Of a stretch of DNA of 64,000 nt, positions 1 to 13,029 are shown one piece after another. Source of the DNA: Eopsaltria australis (Eukaryota; Chordata; Aves; Passeriformes; Petroicidae); the NCBI GenBank assembly GCA_034509425.1, contig JAVTVJ010000771.1, forward strand, positions 496,001 to 560,000, written 5' to 3'. A program made the translations under genes and the position numbers. The notes below the pieces were generated by a model. That model was not told the DNA's origin and did not search any database. It saw only the letters and a program-made list of their open reading frames with translations. Position 1 is the stretch's first letter. Each line of letters starts with the position of its first letter.

Positions 1-1189
1 TAACACATGACATGCACCTTGTGCTGCAAGCACGACCCCAGGAGAACAGCCCAGGAAGGGACCTATCACTGGGGAGACTGCTGGGCAGCACACAGATGAC
101 AAGGAATATCCATGCAAGGCCATATTCCTGTGCTTGCCAGGCAGTCCCATCCAGCCCAGCACTAAATCAGGTAGGAAACCAGCGGGGAAAAGCATGCTAA
201 AGAACCCGAATCTCTTTTTTCCCACCTCCAGTTTCAGCTGTTATTCTTTTAGTGAGTGAGAGGAATTCAAGCTATTTGTTCCTGGCTGTCAGACCTTAGC
301 TTCTGGGCTGTTGCCTCTTATTTGTTTTTAGTTGCCTGGCTCCTCACGGTGATCTATTTCTTCCTGTGTATTTCAGTATTCCACCCTATGGGCAATGATT
401 TCCCCTTTGTCACCAAAATATTGCTTTAACATTCATCTGTTTTTTTCTGTGCTAAATTTGTTTAAAAAACCAAGAAAAAAGGAAACCAGCAGACTGAGAA
501 GAGTTTCATCCTGTCCTCCTTTCAGTGCTGCCCACTACCAGCTCCTTTCTAGTCAGGTTGCTCCTCATCTTCCAGTGCTTGCACTAATCCTCATCTTTGC
601 TGGCTTACCTGTTAATTTTCCACCAGCAGGCATTTTCTGTGGAGTCCAGACTGATGAGATCTGCTGCCATGCCTTTGTCTAGGGATGTATTTCACCAAAG
701 CAAAGCCATCTGTGTAGAGCATGACTTACCTGTTGTAAAACCCACCTTGCCTCTGAACTTTACTTACCTTTGCCTTCCATCTAGGCCTTCCCTTCTCAGG
801 AGGTATGCAAGGCTTATGTCCTGCCTGTGTGCTCAGGTCTGTGTATCCATCACATGCTGTTCTTTAGTCTTCTAGTCCCACATTTCTTCCTGCCCTGCTT
901 GTCACATCCTTTAGAAACATCTGCTGCCAGCCCTTTGTTTGATTCTGATATCTCCCTCTGAGTTTGGATTTGGAGTTTGTCTCACTGTCTCCTTCACTCA
1001 GTTAAAGCACATCAGTCTTTTACTGGAAATGTCCATATCCAGGTCCTCCTCCTTCCTCTCAGCCTTGGTGCCTTTCCTTTTGTATTCCTGATCCTCCTCC
1101 TCACTAAGAACTTGACCTGATATTTCTTTCCTTTAAGGTCAACTCTCAATTTTCTTTTTGACAAACAGAATAATAATTTGAGTGCTTTA
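1..1189. other. Non-coding flank, pyrimidine-rich
   Basis: No exon or recognisable gene is seen here. From about 490 to 1140 the + strand is visibly rich in C and T, with many short tcct, cttc and tgcc words. Open frames in this part are short (under 100 residues), overlap each other in different frames, and carry no motif. It may be the decayed remainder of the LINE described next, but nothing in it could be aligned by eye to a repeat family. Confidence 0.6.
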
Positions 1190-1890
1190 TGTGCCTGCTG
1201 GAAAGCTTTGGGGGTTTTCCCCCTGGAGCACTGAGATCATTTGGCTCCTTTCTGCATCCCCTTCTTCCAGCAGTACTTTCAGAGTGTTGTAATCACTCTG
1301 AATCCCAGGCAGTGAGCTGGGATTTGTGTTGCCAGCATGGATCACAGGTGTATGCCTTGCTTCCTCATTATTCCCAGTGAAATGTCCATTACCTCTCACT
1401 ACAGCTTTATGCTGTTAGTTCATGTGCTGTCCTGAGCTCCAAAACCCCTTCCAGAGCCTCTGCTTTCCAGCCACAGCACCCTAGGAGTCCGCCTGGAATT
1501 TCTTTTTCCAGGAACAAGTTCTTGGAGTAAAATGCCATTTAAGCAGGCTTTGCTCACTGAGCTGTGGAGGCTGCTTTGCATGGCTGCCCTGTGCTCCTCA
1601 TTATTCACCACTTTGAATCTCTTTGTCATTTATGCACTGTAACAGCACTGAGATTTGCATCTGCTTCCCAGCGATGAGAATGCTGGAATAGTGTCAGGCC
1701 TCGAGCAGCTCCCCAAAGAGCCCTGCTTGAAACACTCCCCTCTGCAGATGATTCACCACTGACAATTACTTGTTGAGATCTGTCAGGCAGCTCTTAATGT
1801 AGGTAACGTGTGGTTTATTGATATTATATACTGCTGATTTTTTAATCAGAGTGTTGTACAGTCGGATGTCAAATGCCTTACAACAGTCCT
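1190..1890 (-). mobile_element. Ancient non-LTR (CR1/L2/L3-like) LINE reverse-transcriptase fossil
   Basis: Read on the minus strand, the sequence keeps the order of LINE reverse-transcriptase motifs. At 1865-1888 it encodes DCCKAFDI, a form of the D-F-x-K-A-F-D motif, followed by RLYNTLIKK and YIKSCLTDLNK, matching the segment that leads to N/SWL-D-R. At 1698-1747 it reads RGVFQAGLFGELL, a decayed G-V-P-Q-G-S-x-L-G-P-L-L. At about 1580-1635 it reads A-stop-M-T-K-R-F-K-V-V-N-N-E-E, where A-D-D-T-K-L-F, the catalytic YADD-type box, is expected. Motif spacing (about 48 and 36 codons) is close to that of CR1/L3 elements. Stops and frame changes show the copy is dead and much older than the CR1 pieces elsewhere in the window. 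Outer limits are uncertain; the part below 1420 is included because it is in the right order, not because it is well conserved. Subfamily cannot be assigned by eye. Confidence 0.72.
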
Positions 1891-2273
1891 CCCTAAAGCT
1901 GACTTGGAGCTAGCCTTGGAGTCAAGTGGTAGGTGTGACATGTGTCAAATAATTGTGTCATCCCATCAGGGAAGGCCTACGAAACTAGCTGAGCCAGTTG
2001 TTAAATATATTCCCATCCTCTGCCATCACTTACCGTGGAGAAACTCTTGGGAATTTCATTCCAGTCTCTCCAAGCTTATTGCTGCCTCACTGTGTGCCCC
2101 CACACTCTTTGGAGCAGGAGTTTTGCTGTGTCTTTCTTCCACAGAGATTAGTGTGGGCCTCTCCTCAGTCAGGGAGTGTACCTGATGCTCAGCACTGGGC
2201 ATTTCCCCAAGGAAAATGGGATGTGTGACCTGTGGTCCTCAATATCCTCTGTCTCCAAAGGCAGTTGAAGGTA

Positions 2274-2327
2274 TAATTATTCATCTAATCCCCCTTCTCC
2301 TTCTGTAATTATTCATCTAATCCCCCT
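2274..2327. repeat. 22-bp direct duplication, period 32
   Basis: The 22-bp word starting TAATTATTCATC occurs identically at 2274-2295 and 2306-2327, separated by a 10-bp CT-rich spacer. It is a local tandem duplication with only two copies, and no coding potential follows from it. Confidence 0.85.
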
Positions 2328-5170
2328 ATTCCCTGCACAAAATGGAAATCTGGGCTCTGGGGAAGCAGAGAGGATGCTGAAGAGGACTCAATCCTGCAGG
2401 AGATGTTCATTCATCCCAGAGCTAAACCTGGGCCCAACCAAACATTTTCCCTCTGAAAAGACCAGTGATGCCACGTGCTTCCATGGCCCTTGGTGGAGAC
2501 TGAAGAGACCACGTTCTGGGGGCTCTGGAGGTGCAGAGGGGGACAGGGGACAGGTGATGCTCTGTCCCCTCTCTGCACTGCCACTGTAACTCTGGTGCAC
2601 TTGGTTTAAGTCAGCTGTTGACAAATAGTGAGAGACAGGAGTTTGTTGCAAACAAATGAGCCTCAACTAACCTCATTTCTTCTTTTGACAGGATAACAAG
2701 CTTAGAGGATAAATTCTCCCCTGCCAGAATTTGTTCCTCTGCTGCCAGCCACCTCAGCATTTAGCAGAACCCCATTCTTTGCTCAGTTCCAGGCTGCTTA
2801 AAGCAAAGGCGGGTTCAGACCACCCTCCTCAAGTTTTGGATTCAGTCCCACAAGTCCTGCAGGCTGCTGTACTTGGTTGAGGGTGTGGGAAAAACCAGCT
2901 GTGCACATCAGCAGCAAGGAGGGTTCTGAAGAAGCTGTTCCCAGGCAGCTCAGCAGCACTGGTGAGCAAATGGGCAAGAATTTGGGATTTTCCCGTGCCT
3001 GTCAGGTGTTGCTTGGTTTTGAGACATTGCTGGTGCTGGACACTTTGGAAGTGCCTTTCCTACCCCTCTGGAAGCCAGACAGGCTCTCAGCTGTGTGCTG
3101 TGCCTCTTGTTAAAGGAGCTTTCTCTCAGCAGAACTTCAGAGCCACTCAGGAGTCCAGAAATGCCCAGAAATATGTAAAGTACTTTGGAAAAGAGGCCAG
3201 GTTTGCAGAAATCTGCAAAGACCACTGACAGAGGGGTTTGGGGTGCTCTGCCTGTGACTCAGAGTTTTGGAGTGCTCTGGTTATCCAGCACCTCTAAAAA
3301 CCCAACAGTGAGATGCAGAGCAGCAGGTACACCAGTGAAATACTTCAGTAATGTGCTGTTTAGCACCGTCCTGAAAGGACCTTCTCCTCCAGGCTTTGAG
3401 TGCTGGGCATGGTACTCATCTTTGGTGGCCCTTTTCACAGTACCTTTGTTGCAAATAAGAGCCTGGACCCTTATGTCCTCTTAGCTGAAGGTACTGGGTG
3501 AGAGGACGTGTTTAAATAATTAAAAAGTGCTTTTCTCCACTCATGCTCATTGCATCACATCCTCGCTGAGCACAGTTCTGTGTGCAGTGCTAAACCCAGC
3601 CCTTTGCCAATTTCTCCCAATTGGTCAAGGCCTTGAAGAGTGAAATCAGCAGCATTCAGAATGAAGCAAAACTCTGCCAGCATTAGGTTTTGTTACAAAG
3701 TGAAATTTGCCCATGGTTAATTTGGAGGATTTGTTAAGGGGCACAACCTGGGCCCCGATCCAAGCGGTGCTGGCAGGATAAAAATCCTCCCCACACCACC
3801 AAGGCAGAGATTTCAGGGGCACCATTTGCAATGTGGGGGTCCCTCTGTGCAAAGAAAAGAGCTGCCCATTTCAATACAGGCTGCCCTCCTGCCTGCTCAG
3901 GGACCTGCACGGCCTGTCTGTCTTACTCCAGAAGTGCTGAGCGTGTACAATCCCCACTGACTTCTTTGTGGGCAAGCCGTGGGTTTGACAGGTTAGATCC
4001 ATAGTTTGGGGGATTTTTATCACATCTGGTGACATCTGAAAAATGGCAGATTAAAATACAGCTCAATCTTAACCCTGCCTGCAGATTAGCATTTTAACCA
4101 GGTCCCCACTGTGCTGGATGAACTGCATCAAGAGCACCTTTCCTTATAAAAACTACTGCTCAAGTGCAACTGTGATGCAAGAGCAGATCAATCTGCCCCT
4201 TTAGATTGCAGCTGCTCTGAAGTTTTGGACTTGTCCTGAATACAGAATTCCAAACAAAGCTTGAGAGCCTGAAAACCTGCGTTGACTGAGAATAAGGTTT
4301 GTGCAAACCCCTGCCAAGTGATAAGGCAGCTCCCCCTGGCTCTGAGAACGGAGCTTTCCTCCCCAGCCATGGTCAGGTGTGAGGAGAAGCTGGAGCTCCT
4401 GTGAAAACACCCAGTCCTGCAGCCCTGGGGTGAGTGGAGGCTCTTGCAAAGTGCAGACTGGATGTCTTTCACCTGTAGTTTATCACAGAGGCAAATCAAC
4501 AATTTGCTTAAGAAAATATCTTTACAATTCAGCAACATTGATTATCAAACGTGTAATGAAGAGATGCTTGAAAGGTGCCTTGGTTTTGCATATCTCAGTT
4601 TGAACTCTGGCTCCGCAGGGATGATATGGTTTTCCCAAAGCTGCTTCCTGCTGTGTGTTTGCCCTGGGCTTAGATTGGTCACTGGGGCTTCAGATTGCAA
4701 AAATCAGATCGGATGCACCTATCTCTGTTTTCAACAAATGGACAAACTTTGCCCTTTGCCTGCAGAGCAGTGAGTAATGAGTGTTTGTGGGAATATTGGT
4801 TAGCTGGGATAATAACCTGCCCGACCTTGCTGGGGATGATCCCTTCTGCCCTTGCAAGACAGGAGTGAGTCTCCCTCTGTAGCTGGGAGTCACCTGCCCT
4901 TGAGGCATTTCACAGCAGAGGGCATGGGGGGATGGTGTGGGTGGGGGAGGCTCTCCCTGCCTGCCTCTGTGCCCTCTGAGGCTGCAGAATTGCAGGCTCT
5001 GCTGGGCTTGCTTGCTGCTCACATACAGCTGTGAGTATAGGCATGAACAGCCCAAAGTAAAACTTTACCTTAAAACAGAGAAATTTCCTGGTACAGCTGG
5101 GGAAAAGTCGTGCTCTGCTCTGCTGCAACACCACCCCATCTACCTGTTTTCAAACATCCCCCTGGTGCCT

Positions 5171-5229
5171 GTCTCTGTGCTCCTTCTGTTCCCTTTTTCT
5201 GCTGAATGCTGCCCCTCTCCTGGCTTTGA
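5171..5229 (+). repeat. 59-bp exact direct repeat, copy 1
   Basis: These 59 bases, beginning GTCTCTGTGCTCC and ending CTGGCTTTGA, are identical base for base to 7085-7143. The flanks on both sides are unrelated. In one frame both copies read VSVLLLFPFSAECC, but no exon structure supports translation. See the second copy and the matching finding. Confidence 0.92.
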
Positions 5230-7084
5230 TGATGTTGTCCCTTCTGCAGCAAAAAGCCTCTTGTCATCCCTGCAAACAGGACACTCGAGGCCCTCAGATT
5301 TTGGGGACAGGTTCTCCACCGTGGGGTGAGCACCTTTCTGTTCACAGGGTGGGTACATCAGCCTATCTTCAGAGCCTCTTGGGAGGTCTCTGAAGGAGAG
5401 GGTTTGCACCTGGAGCCTGGGTTCTCATTTTGGACTACTCAAGGTCCTCCTGCTGGCAGAGAAGGTAGGAATTGGTTTCAAGACTAACCCTGGGATTTAA
5501 CTTTAGGATTCCCTTCAGGTGCCTGGCTTTGCCTGCCCATCTCCCCAGGACGAGTGTCACACTGCACCAGCAGCAAGATCTGCGGCGACAGAGCTGGTGA
5601 CCTCTCTTGCAGAATCCCAGACACTGGGCCATCAAAGAGAAGTTAATGAAATAATCAGAGTTGACATGGAAACAAAATATTGCCCTCCAAAAATCTCCTC
5701 TTTGTCATTTTCCTGCACGTCTCGGAGCATTTTGTGCTTCTCTGCACTGCTTGTGCACAGCAGCCCCGATAGCTGAGCACACATCTTCTGGTGTGCTTTG
5801 TCCCCCTCCATTCTTCTTGCTTAGCCCTCCCTCATTGAATCTGATTGACTCTGAGGCCATTGATTTTAAATAAGGTCTTGGGGGAAGGTCTGAGGCTATA
5901 GCTCTGGTTTTGTGCAGCAGGCTGAGTTCTGGTTGGGAGCCACTGAGCACTGCTGCTGTATTAAATGATGGTCAGCGATAGGAACGCAGACATCGCTTAA
6001 TACCCCAAATTGCTGCTTTTAAGTGGGCAGGGTTTGGCTTCTGGCCAGATCTCCATGCTCCTGGCAGAATGATTCATTACCTTGTTCTGGCAAATGTATT
6101 TTCACGTGCTAGCTTAAATCTGATTTCTAGTACTCTGTGTGGTTCTCACAGCTGAGGAATTTCCTGCCCTTTATCCGCCTGTTTTCTTCCAATCTAGGAT
6201 AAAATCAATACACTTAAATAAATAAAGCCATTGGGCTTGTGAGTGCCTCCTGCTGTGTCAGCGGCACAAGTAAAGCTGGGTGACCAAAGATTAGTTAAGC
6301 CATTTTCTTCTTCTTTAAGTAAATTTGCTGTTGAGGCGTGCTAGACCTCAGCAGGGAGCACTTACCAGCCAGCAGATCCAACAGCAGATCTTGGCATCCC
6401 ATCAGTGGCAGCTGCCTCTGTGGGGAAGAGTCCCTGCCCTGGTCTGTGGCCACCCCTGCCCTTAATTAGGGCTTGGGTTGAGCATGGTTTTCTGGCATTT
6501 TCTAATGCTTTGTGATGGGGATGTTCTGCCACAGAGCTCAAGAGGATGGGGGCCACAGGGTGTAGCCCTGTGTTTTTAAAGCACTTCCCAGGCGTGGTTT
6601 CACTTCTGCTCTTCCCTGGCAGACGTGATTTTCAGGTCTGCTTCTTCTGAGAGGGTTACCAGGATTCACACATCCATATGTTCTGGGGCTGGGGAAAAAG
6701 GCAAAGGTGGCATGAAATGAGGTCTTCTCTTTCTTCCCTAATGCCAGGAGTTACTCCCAAAGCACTGAGTTCAAGGGGCAAAAAAAACAGATTCAGGATT
6801 TCTAGACCAAGCCTTAGGGTTTCTGCAGGCATGCCCTTGTGCGTGGGGAGTGGATAAAAGGAGATTTTGTTGGTGAACAATTAAGTGTATTCCCTGCCCT
6901 GGATTGAGTTCCCTGCTGTGTGCTGGGCAGAGAAAACCTTAGTGCAGTGGGAAACAGATCCTCTCCTGCCTTGCTGGGCAGTGCCCCCAGTTCTTCACAG
7001 AGCCCAGTAACTCAGCTTTGCATCCATATGAAGAACAGAGATGGTGCTCTTGGGCCTCAGTCTGGTGCCAGCTTCCAAACTGCA

Positions 7085-7143
7085 GTCTCTGTGCTCCTTC
7101 TGTTCCCTTTTTCTGCTGAATGCTGCCCCTCTCCTGGCTTTGA
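7085..7143 (+). repeat. 59-bp exact direct repeat, copy 2
   Basis: Exact match to 5171-5229, in the same orientation and 1914 bp downstream. The absence of any mismatch, against unlike flanks, suggests a recent copy event, a dispersed repeat fragment, or conservation. The sequence cannot distinguish these, and no family could be recognised by eye. Confidence 0.92.
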
Positions 7144-10100
7144 GAGATGCAATGGAGTGGAAAGGAGACAGGCTCTGTTTACACACAGATACCTGTGCAG
7201 CCAGCAGTGTTAGTGAGAGAAAACAGAAAAGGACATGACAGTTACACTGGGTTTTCATTAAATATTAAATGGAGTGAAGTTTTCTAGAGTGTGCCTGGGC
7301 TGTTTTCAATTGTCTGTCTGATGGCATGAGAGAGAAGCCAAGGGGGTGAACCCTGGGTCTGGAGCAGGGTTTCCTGCTCAGGAGCTGTGGTGACAGGAAG
7401 CATTTGTGTGCAGGCTGCCCTGGGAGCTCATTTCACCCAGAGCAGCAAATCTCCTCCAATTGTCCCAACTCTGGTGTGGCCCAGAGAGAGGAGTTAACTC
7501 TTGCAGGTGTCTCCAGCAAGAGGTCAGTGCAGGGAGACAACTTTGGTGCACAGATGGCCCAGGCTGGAGCAGCAATGGCAAGCAGCAAACACTTCCCTGG
7601 CTGGGGATGGGGAATTAGCCACTCATGTACCCTCTTTCCACCAGGTTTAACACGGAGAGAATTCCCCGTGAGTAGGGAATACTAAACAACTGCTGTAGCT
7701 TCTTTTATTTGTGCTTTCTTTTCCCCACTTTTCCCCTGCCCCAGGAGCTGTGACACAGCCTGGACACAGCCCTCTCATCCCACTCCATCCCCTGTGCAGC
7801 CTCGCCTTTCCTTGTGCAGGAGCTTAGCGGGGTGGCAAGAGGGAACCTCCTAACTTGGATTGGGTTAATAAGTTAAAATGCAGAGCCTTAATCCCTGCTG
7901 CTAAATCAGAATGTAATTCAGCTTATAACCACAGCCCAATCCATGTGAATTACAATCACTTTAAATACAGCCAGGACTAGCTGGGATTTAACATCCTCCC
8001 AAGAGATCCTGAAAATGAAAACTGGGACACTGCCCTGCTCTGGGTGATCCTGCCATCAGAGGGAGCTGAGGCAGCGGGGCAGAGGGATTGTGTAACCTCC
8101 CAGACCCCTGAAGAGAGGGAACCTTGGGTGCAACCCTTGGTCAGGGCACGAGGCTGAAAGATGCATGTGAGCCTCCTGCAAGAGCTTATCCCTGGGGAGG
8201 GGGACAGAGGCTGCCAGCAAACCCACAGCACTTTTATCTTTAATTTAGAATGTTTATCTCAAGAGATTCTTCCAGCTTTAAAACGAACATAAGGAGATCT
8301 TCATTTGCCTGGCAGCATCTGGCCCCTGGAAGCAGGCACACACAGCAGGGCTGGTAGTGAGGGCTTGTTCTCTGCCTCCTTTCTCCCAGCTTTAACCTCT
8401 GGCAGGATGGACCTTACTCTCCCTCCTCCTGTTTCAGGAAACCACTGGAGGAAAGGGGTCTTCCCAGAGCTTGAATCAACCCTGGGCACCTGGCAAGTGT
8501 TCCCATAAGTGCTTAGGAAGATCTTATGCTGCTTTCACTGTTACTCGACAAAGTCCTGCTTTGATGGGGAAAGAACAATTGTTCCTTGTCTTCCTGCGCC
8601 ACCTCAGCCTGGGGAATGGGAGCAGCCGAGCGCTTCTGCTGCCACTGACCCACGAGCTCTCCCAGGGAGCCTCAGGCAGTGTCTGGGAGCGTGCAAATTC
8701 AAAGGTTCCTCAGAAATTGAGGATCTTAATGGATGCTCTTCCAACCACTGAACTGGAAAGTCCCTGTGGGAGCAAGGCATGACTCCTGTGTGCTGCCAGG
8801 CACTGATAAAGAGTTCAAGGCGTCCAAGTTGCTACATTAGTGGGTAGAGGTTAGAAAATAAGATCTTCTGCTCAGACTGGTGCCTGTGTTAGGACCTTTT
8901 TAGGAAGATTTTTATGGTGGTTTCTTTTCACATCACTCTTTTTTGTGGCTTCCTTCTATTTCTCTTTTCCCATTGGTGGAAGGCTAGTGCTGTTGTGCTA
9001 TCACCTAGCCAAAATGAGAATGCGTGGCAATTTCTCAAAGCCTGGCACGTAAAGTGCCTGGTGCACTGGGATGGAGAGCTTGTGAGTTTACTGTGGGTGT
9101 GATGAGGGAATGGAAACGATCCGAGTTCTTGGGTGCTTTCCCAAACCCAAGCTAGCCAGTTTTCTATGTTTAGACACAGTTTACTTAGCAGCACTGCTAG
9201 AGTGGGGAGGAGAGCAGAGGGTTTTCAGGCACCAGCAATGCCTGCTGATGCAGCCTGAGACTGTTCCCTGCCCCAGCCAGTGATGGGGCCCTGGGCTAGG
9301 ACAGGGTGAACTTCCCAGCTCCTTAGAGAAATGGTGCACAAAGCTCCCATCCACACTGTTCCTGGCTCCCTGCAGAAATACACAGTCAGCTGATGAATCT
9401 CCACCCAGGCAGCTGGGCCAGCTTGGCCCCACAGTTGTTCTGACATCCTCCCTGTGTCCTCCAAGATGTGCCTCAGGGCCATTGTCCCTCTCAGCAGCTG
9501 GCTGGTCATTTACCAGACTTAGACCTAAGGGCTTCTTTTCCTTCCCACTGAAGTCATCACAATATTTTGAATTTTTGCAGGGTTTCACAGTCACGTTGTT
9601 AATTTCCCCAGAGCTTTCAGAGAGAGCAATGCTTCCCCCTAATTTTGCTGGTCTAACTGCAAAAAGGAGATGCTCATCTGGGTGTGACCAGGATGGCCCA
9701 ACTTTTATTCCTGAGGCAGGGAATCACACCACTTCCTACCAGGGCTGCCCATCTGTGTGCACTGCATGTTGGAAAGGGAGGTCTCATCCTTCTATGGATG
9801 ATATAAAAAAGGAGATTTGAAATGAGGGCCTGGATGTGAAAGGCCTGGAGATGCCTGCTCTTCCCAGGGGAAGATTTCATCTCACCTCAATCAAATAATT
9901 TGCTTTTAATGGGCATGCTGTCCTGGCTGGAGGTTTGTAATTCCTGGGGAACTCCTCTGTACAGGTCCTGGCAGTACCTTCTTCGAGAAGTTACTGAGCT
10001 TCTGTGCATGCCCAAAGAAGCCTGGCTGGAGAACAGCCAAAGGCAGTTGGAGGGGAGGGTTTCTCTTGGTTGTGTGTGGGGGGTTTTAGGCTGCTTTGCA

Positions 10101-13029
10101 AGGTTGCTCACTTGAAGTTTTTACTTATTAAGTCTCCTCTCTGGGTGAATGTTAAAGGGCACCTCTTCCATCAGGAGATCCAGAGCTCCCAGTGGGTAGG
10201 CTGTCCCTAGAGAGGGCATGGTACTGCATCCCTGTTGTGCGTCATGAAATTATCCCTTACCCCACGTGCTGCCACACACAAGTGAGAGTAGACAAAATAA
10301 TGCCTGCAAGTGACTCTAACAGGGAATTACAACATCTGCTCCATCCTTTATATGGGCTGCAATACTGGAAGGGCTAAGCAATTTCATGTGAGCCTGGCCC
10401 CAGCTGCAGTTACTCCTGTGCTGGCAGAGATGTGAAGGCCACGATGAAGGCTTCACGAAGATCATCCTAAAAGGGGAGGAGGTTGGGGATTGCAGGACCA
10501 CTGTGTGCTGATCTCCTCTCCCTACAGTGGGGTGAATGGACAGAGGATAATGCCAGGACAGGCTGACCTCCTACTCTTGCCTTCTCCAAAGATGACCTTG
10601 GGACCAGAGCACTCTCATCAGCAAGCAGAGTGGTCCCTGCTGATGCTGAGACAGGGCAGGGTCCCAGACAGGCACAGGAGGGGCTTTTCTCTCCTCTGTT
10701 CTGGATGTACCTCTTGGCTCAGCCACTGCTCAGCACGGGTGCCTCTTGAGAATAACAAATAACCAAAATGCTTTGTCAGCATGGATGCCCATCACACCAG
10801 CACAGGCTGTGTCTGAAATACAGAAGCAATGCAGTTTTTGCTGAGGAACTCCCCCAGAGACAGACAGCTCCTGCATTATTAACAGCAGTCCTGATGAATC
10901 TCTGTTAATGAGACGTGCTTGCCCTGCCAGGCAGCCAAGAGGCCGTGGCCACACTGCTCTCAGCTCCTCTCTGCAGCCCGTGCCTTGGAGAGCAAGAGAT
11001 GGTTGCTCTGGGGAGCAATTGGCAAGGCTGTGCTGTAAGATTTGGCTACTTCCCCTAAAATTTGCACAGGTCCTGCCAGACTTGAGCTAGGTAGACACGG
11101 AAATCCAGCCTTGGTTCTTTGGTGGCTGTGAAAAGGGAGGGAAAAGGCTGCCATCCCCATGAGCTTGTGACTAAAGAAAAAGATCTGTCTTGGTGTGTAC
11201 TCCGTGCTCTGCTCTAGAGAGCAATGTAGGCCATATTTTCTACTCTGTTCTTAAATGCCTCAACCAGGGGAGCTTCTTTCTTCTCTGGCTCAACAGATTT
11301 TCATGTTAGGAAAATCTTTATCCATTTTTTTTTTTCAAACTCAATTTCATCTTGCTCCATTTATCAATTCTCCTTTCGGTTTCTGGATGCAATTACTCTC
11401 CCACTATGGCCATTATACCTCCTAGGATACTTGTAGAAGAGGATTTTATCCAGCCTTAGCTGACGTTTGGCCAGGAAAGACATCTTAAACTCTCTCAGTT
11501 TTTGCTAAGTCAAGCCTCCTCTGAGCTCTCCTAGCTGCATAATACTTTTTTGACAGTATAGCACATGGGATGGTGTTTAGGAGCCTGTTTGGATGCAGAA
11601 AGACCGGTCAACTTCAACTTCCAGCGCACCCTGCAGTCAGTGTTAATGCCCCAGCAGTGCTGCCAACATACATCACTCTGCACTGCAGACACTCTGATGC
11701 CTTCCAGATGTCACAGATGATGTCACATTCCTGATGTCATTGTTGCCTTATGCAGGACAAATCTGATAACCTAAGACATTTATGCAACACATATTTGTTG
11801 ATGGGTTTCTCTAATGTGAACAGTGTTGACCTCCAAAGTTTGTCTGTGCAAGTGGAGGGCAGAGCAAACTCTGCAGGAGCTAAGAGGGCTGGTTAAGACT
11901 GCACAGGACTAATTTGAGTGGTGCTTTTTTGTTGGTGGGTTGTTTTTTTATGTTTTGAAGCAGAACTTCTTGCAAATCTTGTAAGGAGCCTGTGGAGTGA
12001 GGGCAATGTGGAGCCTGCAGAGCTGGGGCAATGAAATGAAAGGAGCACTGCTGGAAGGGCACCAAATCTCCCAACGAGGTTGTGCAACACCAAAATGACT
12101 GATAAATTAAAAATATTGAAGTTATCTCTTTTATACTTTCAGATTTTAGGTATGTGACGAGAAGGGATGCTAAGGTAGCATTGAGACGCTGATTTTGGCA
12201 GCAGAGTTTCACAAATGTCCCTCTAGGCCCAAGAAACCCTGACAAGATCTTGGAGAAGCCACTGTATCCCATGCCTGCCAAGCAGAGGTGAGTTCACCTT
12301 CAGAGCAGCCCAGGGGAAACAGAGCCTGAAAAAAGCCAGGAAGTCCCCGAGGGTGGGATGGGGAATGGGATTGAGGCAGTCTTCCCTGAGCAGGAGACCA
12401 GCTTTCCTTCTTGCCTGCAGAAGCTGTGACTGTACTGACAGTCTGTGCTACGTGTTGAGTCCCCTGCAGGATTGAAATACCTTGCTTAATTGGTGGCAGC
12501 AGGTTGTGCTGTCCAAGTTCTGCACGCCTATTGATCGTGCTCTAATCATCTCAAAAAAGGAAGAGGCTAAAAGGAGGCCTGCCACTGATCCCTGAGGTGC
12601 CCCACCGCACACCTTCTCAGCACCCCACCCCTCCAATTACCAGCCTGCTGGCTTTCTGTCAGCGTGGCAAAGCAGCTGGAAAAACCCCACAAAATTCCTC
12701 GTGAGAAAGCCCTGTTTCACCAGAGGGAACACGAGCACAGAGCCTGGCCCAGGAGAGCTGGGGTGTACTCTCAGCTCTGCTGCTGACCACCTGGGGCACC
12801 CAGGGGGTGGTCTGTAGGTTGGATATTGCTACTTGTGCATCTTGTGCGGCTGCTGCCTGCCGAGGATCACTGTCCCTTCATCATCCTCCCCATCTTTTGG
12901 CATTATTCCCCAGGTTTTGTGCTAGGAGGGGCCCCTCTGTTGGGCCAGGTGATGCTGTGGGCAGGTAGCCCTGGTCCCCAGCACATCAGCTGCGAGGATG
13001 CTGAGAGGCCACCTGGACTATGGGGAGGT

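Larger units (their letters stand above)
1891..12980. other. Intergenic DNA upstream of IGSF3 without a recognised gene
   Basis: Eleven kilobases were read on both strands without finding an exon of a known protein family. Open frames are under 140 residues, overlap freely and have no motifs. Items that stand out are listed separately (22-bp and 59-bp direct repeats). A short perfect inverted repeat, TTTGCAGA-AA-TCTGCAAA, lies at 3202-3219. A cluster of three GATGTCA words lies at about 11707-11738. AT-rich stretches near 7860-7980 contain several TAAT cores and could be regulatory, but this is only a compositional impression. Confidence 0.6.

Noticed and set aside
9887..10111. GVPQ peptide on the minus strand suggesting a second reverse transcriptase fossil
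   Set aside because: Only the four-residue match is present. No KAFD or ADD motif lies at the right distance in any frame.
12450..12720. Possible ancient LINE sequence
   Set aside because: Words such as TGATCCCTGAGGTGCCCC loosely resemble old L3/CR1 pieces, but no motif order could be established.
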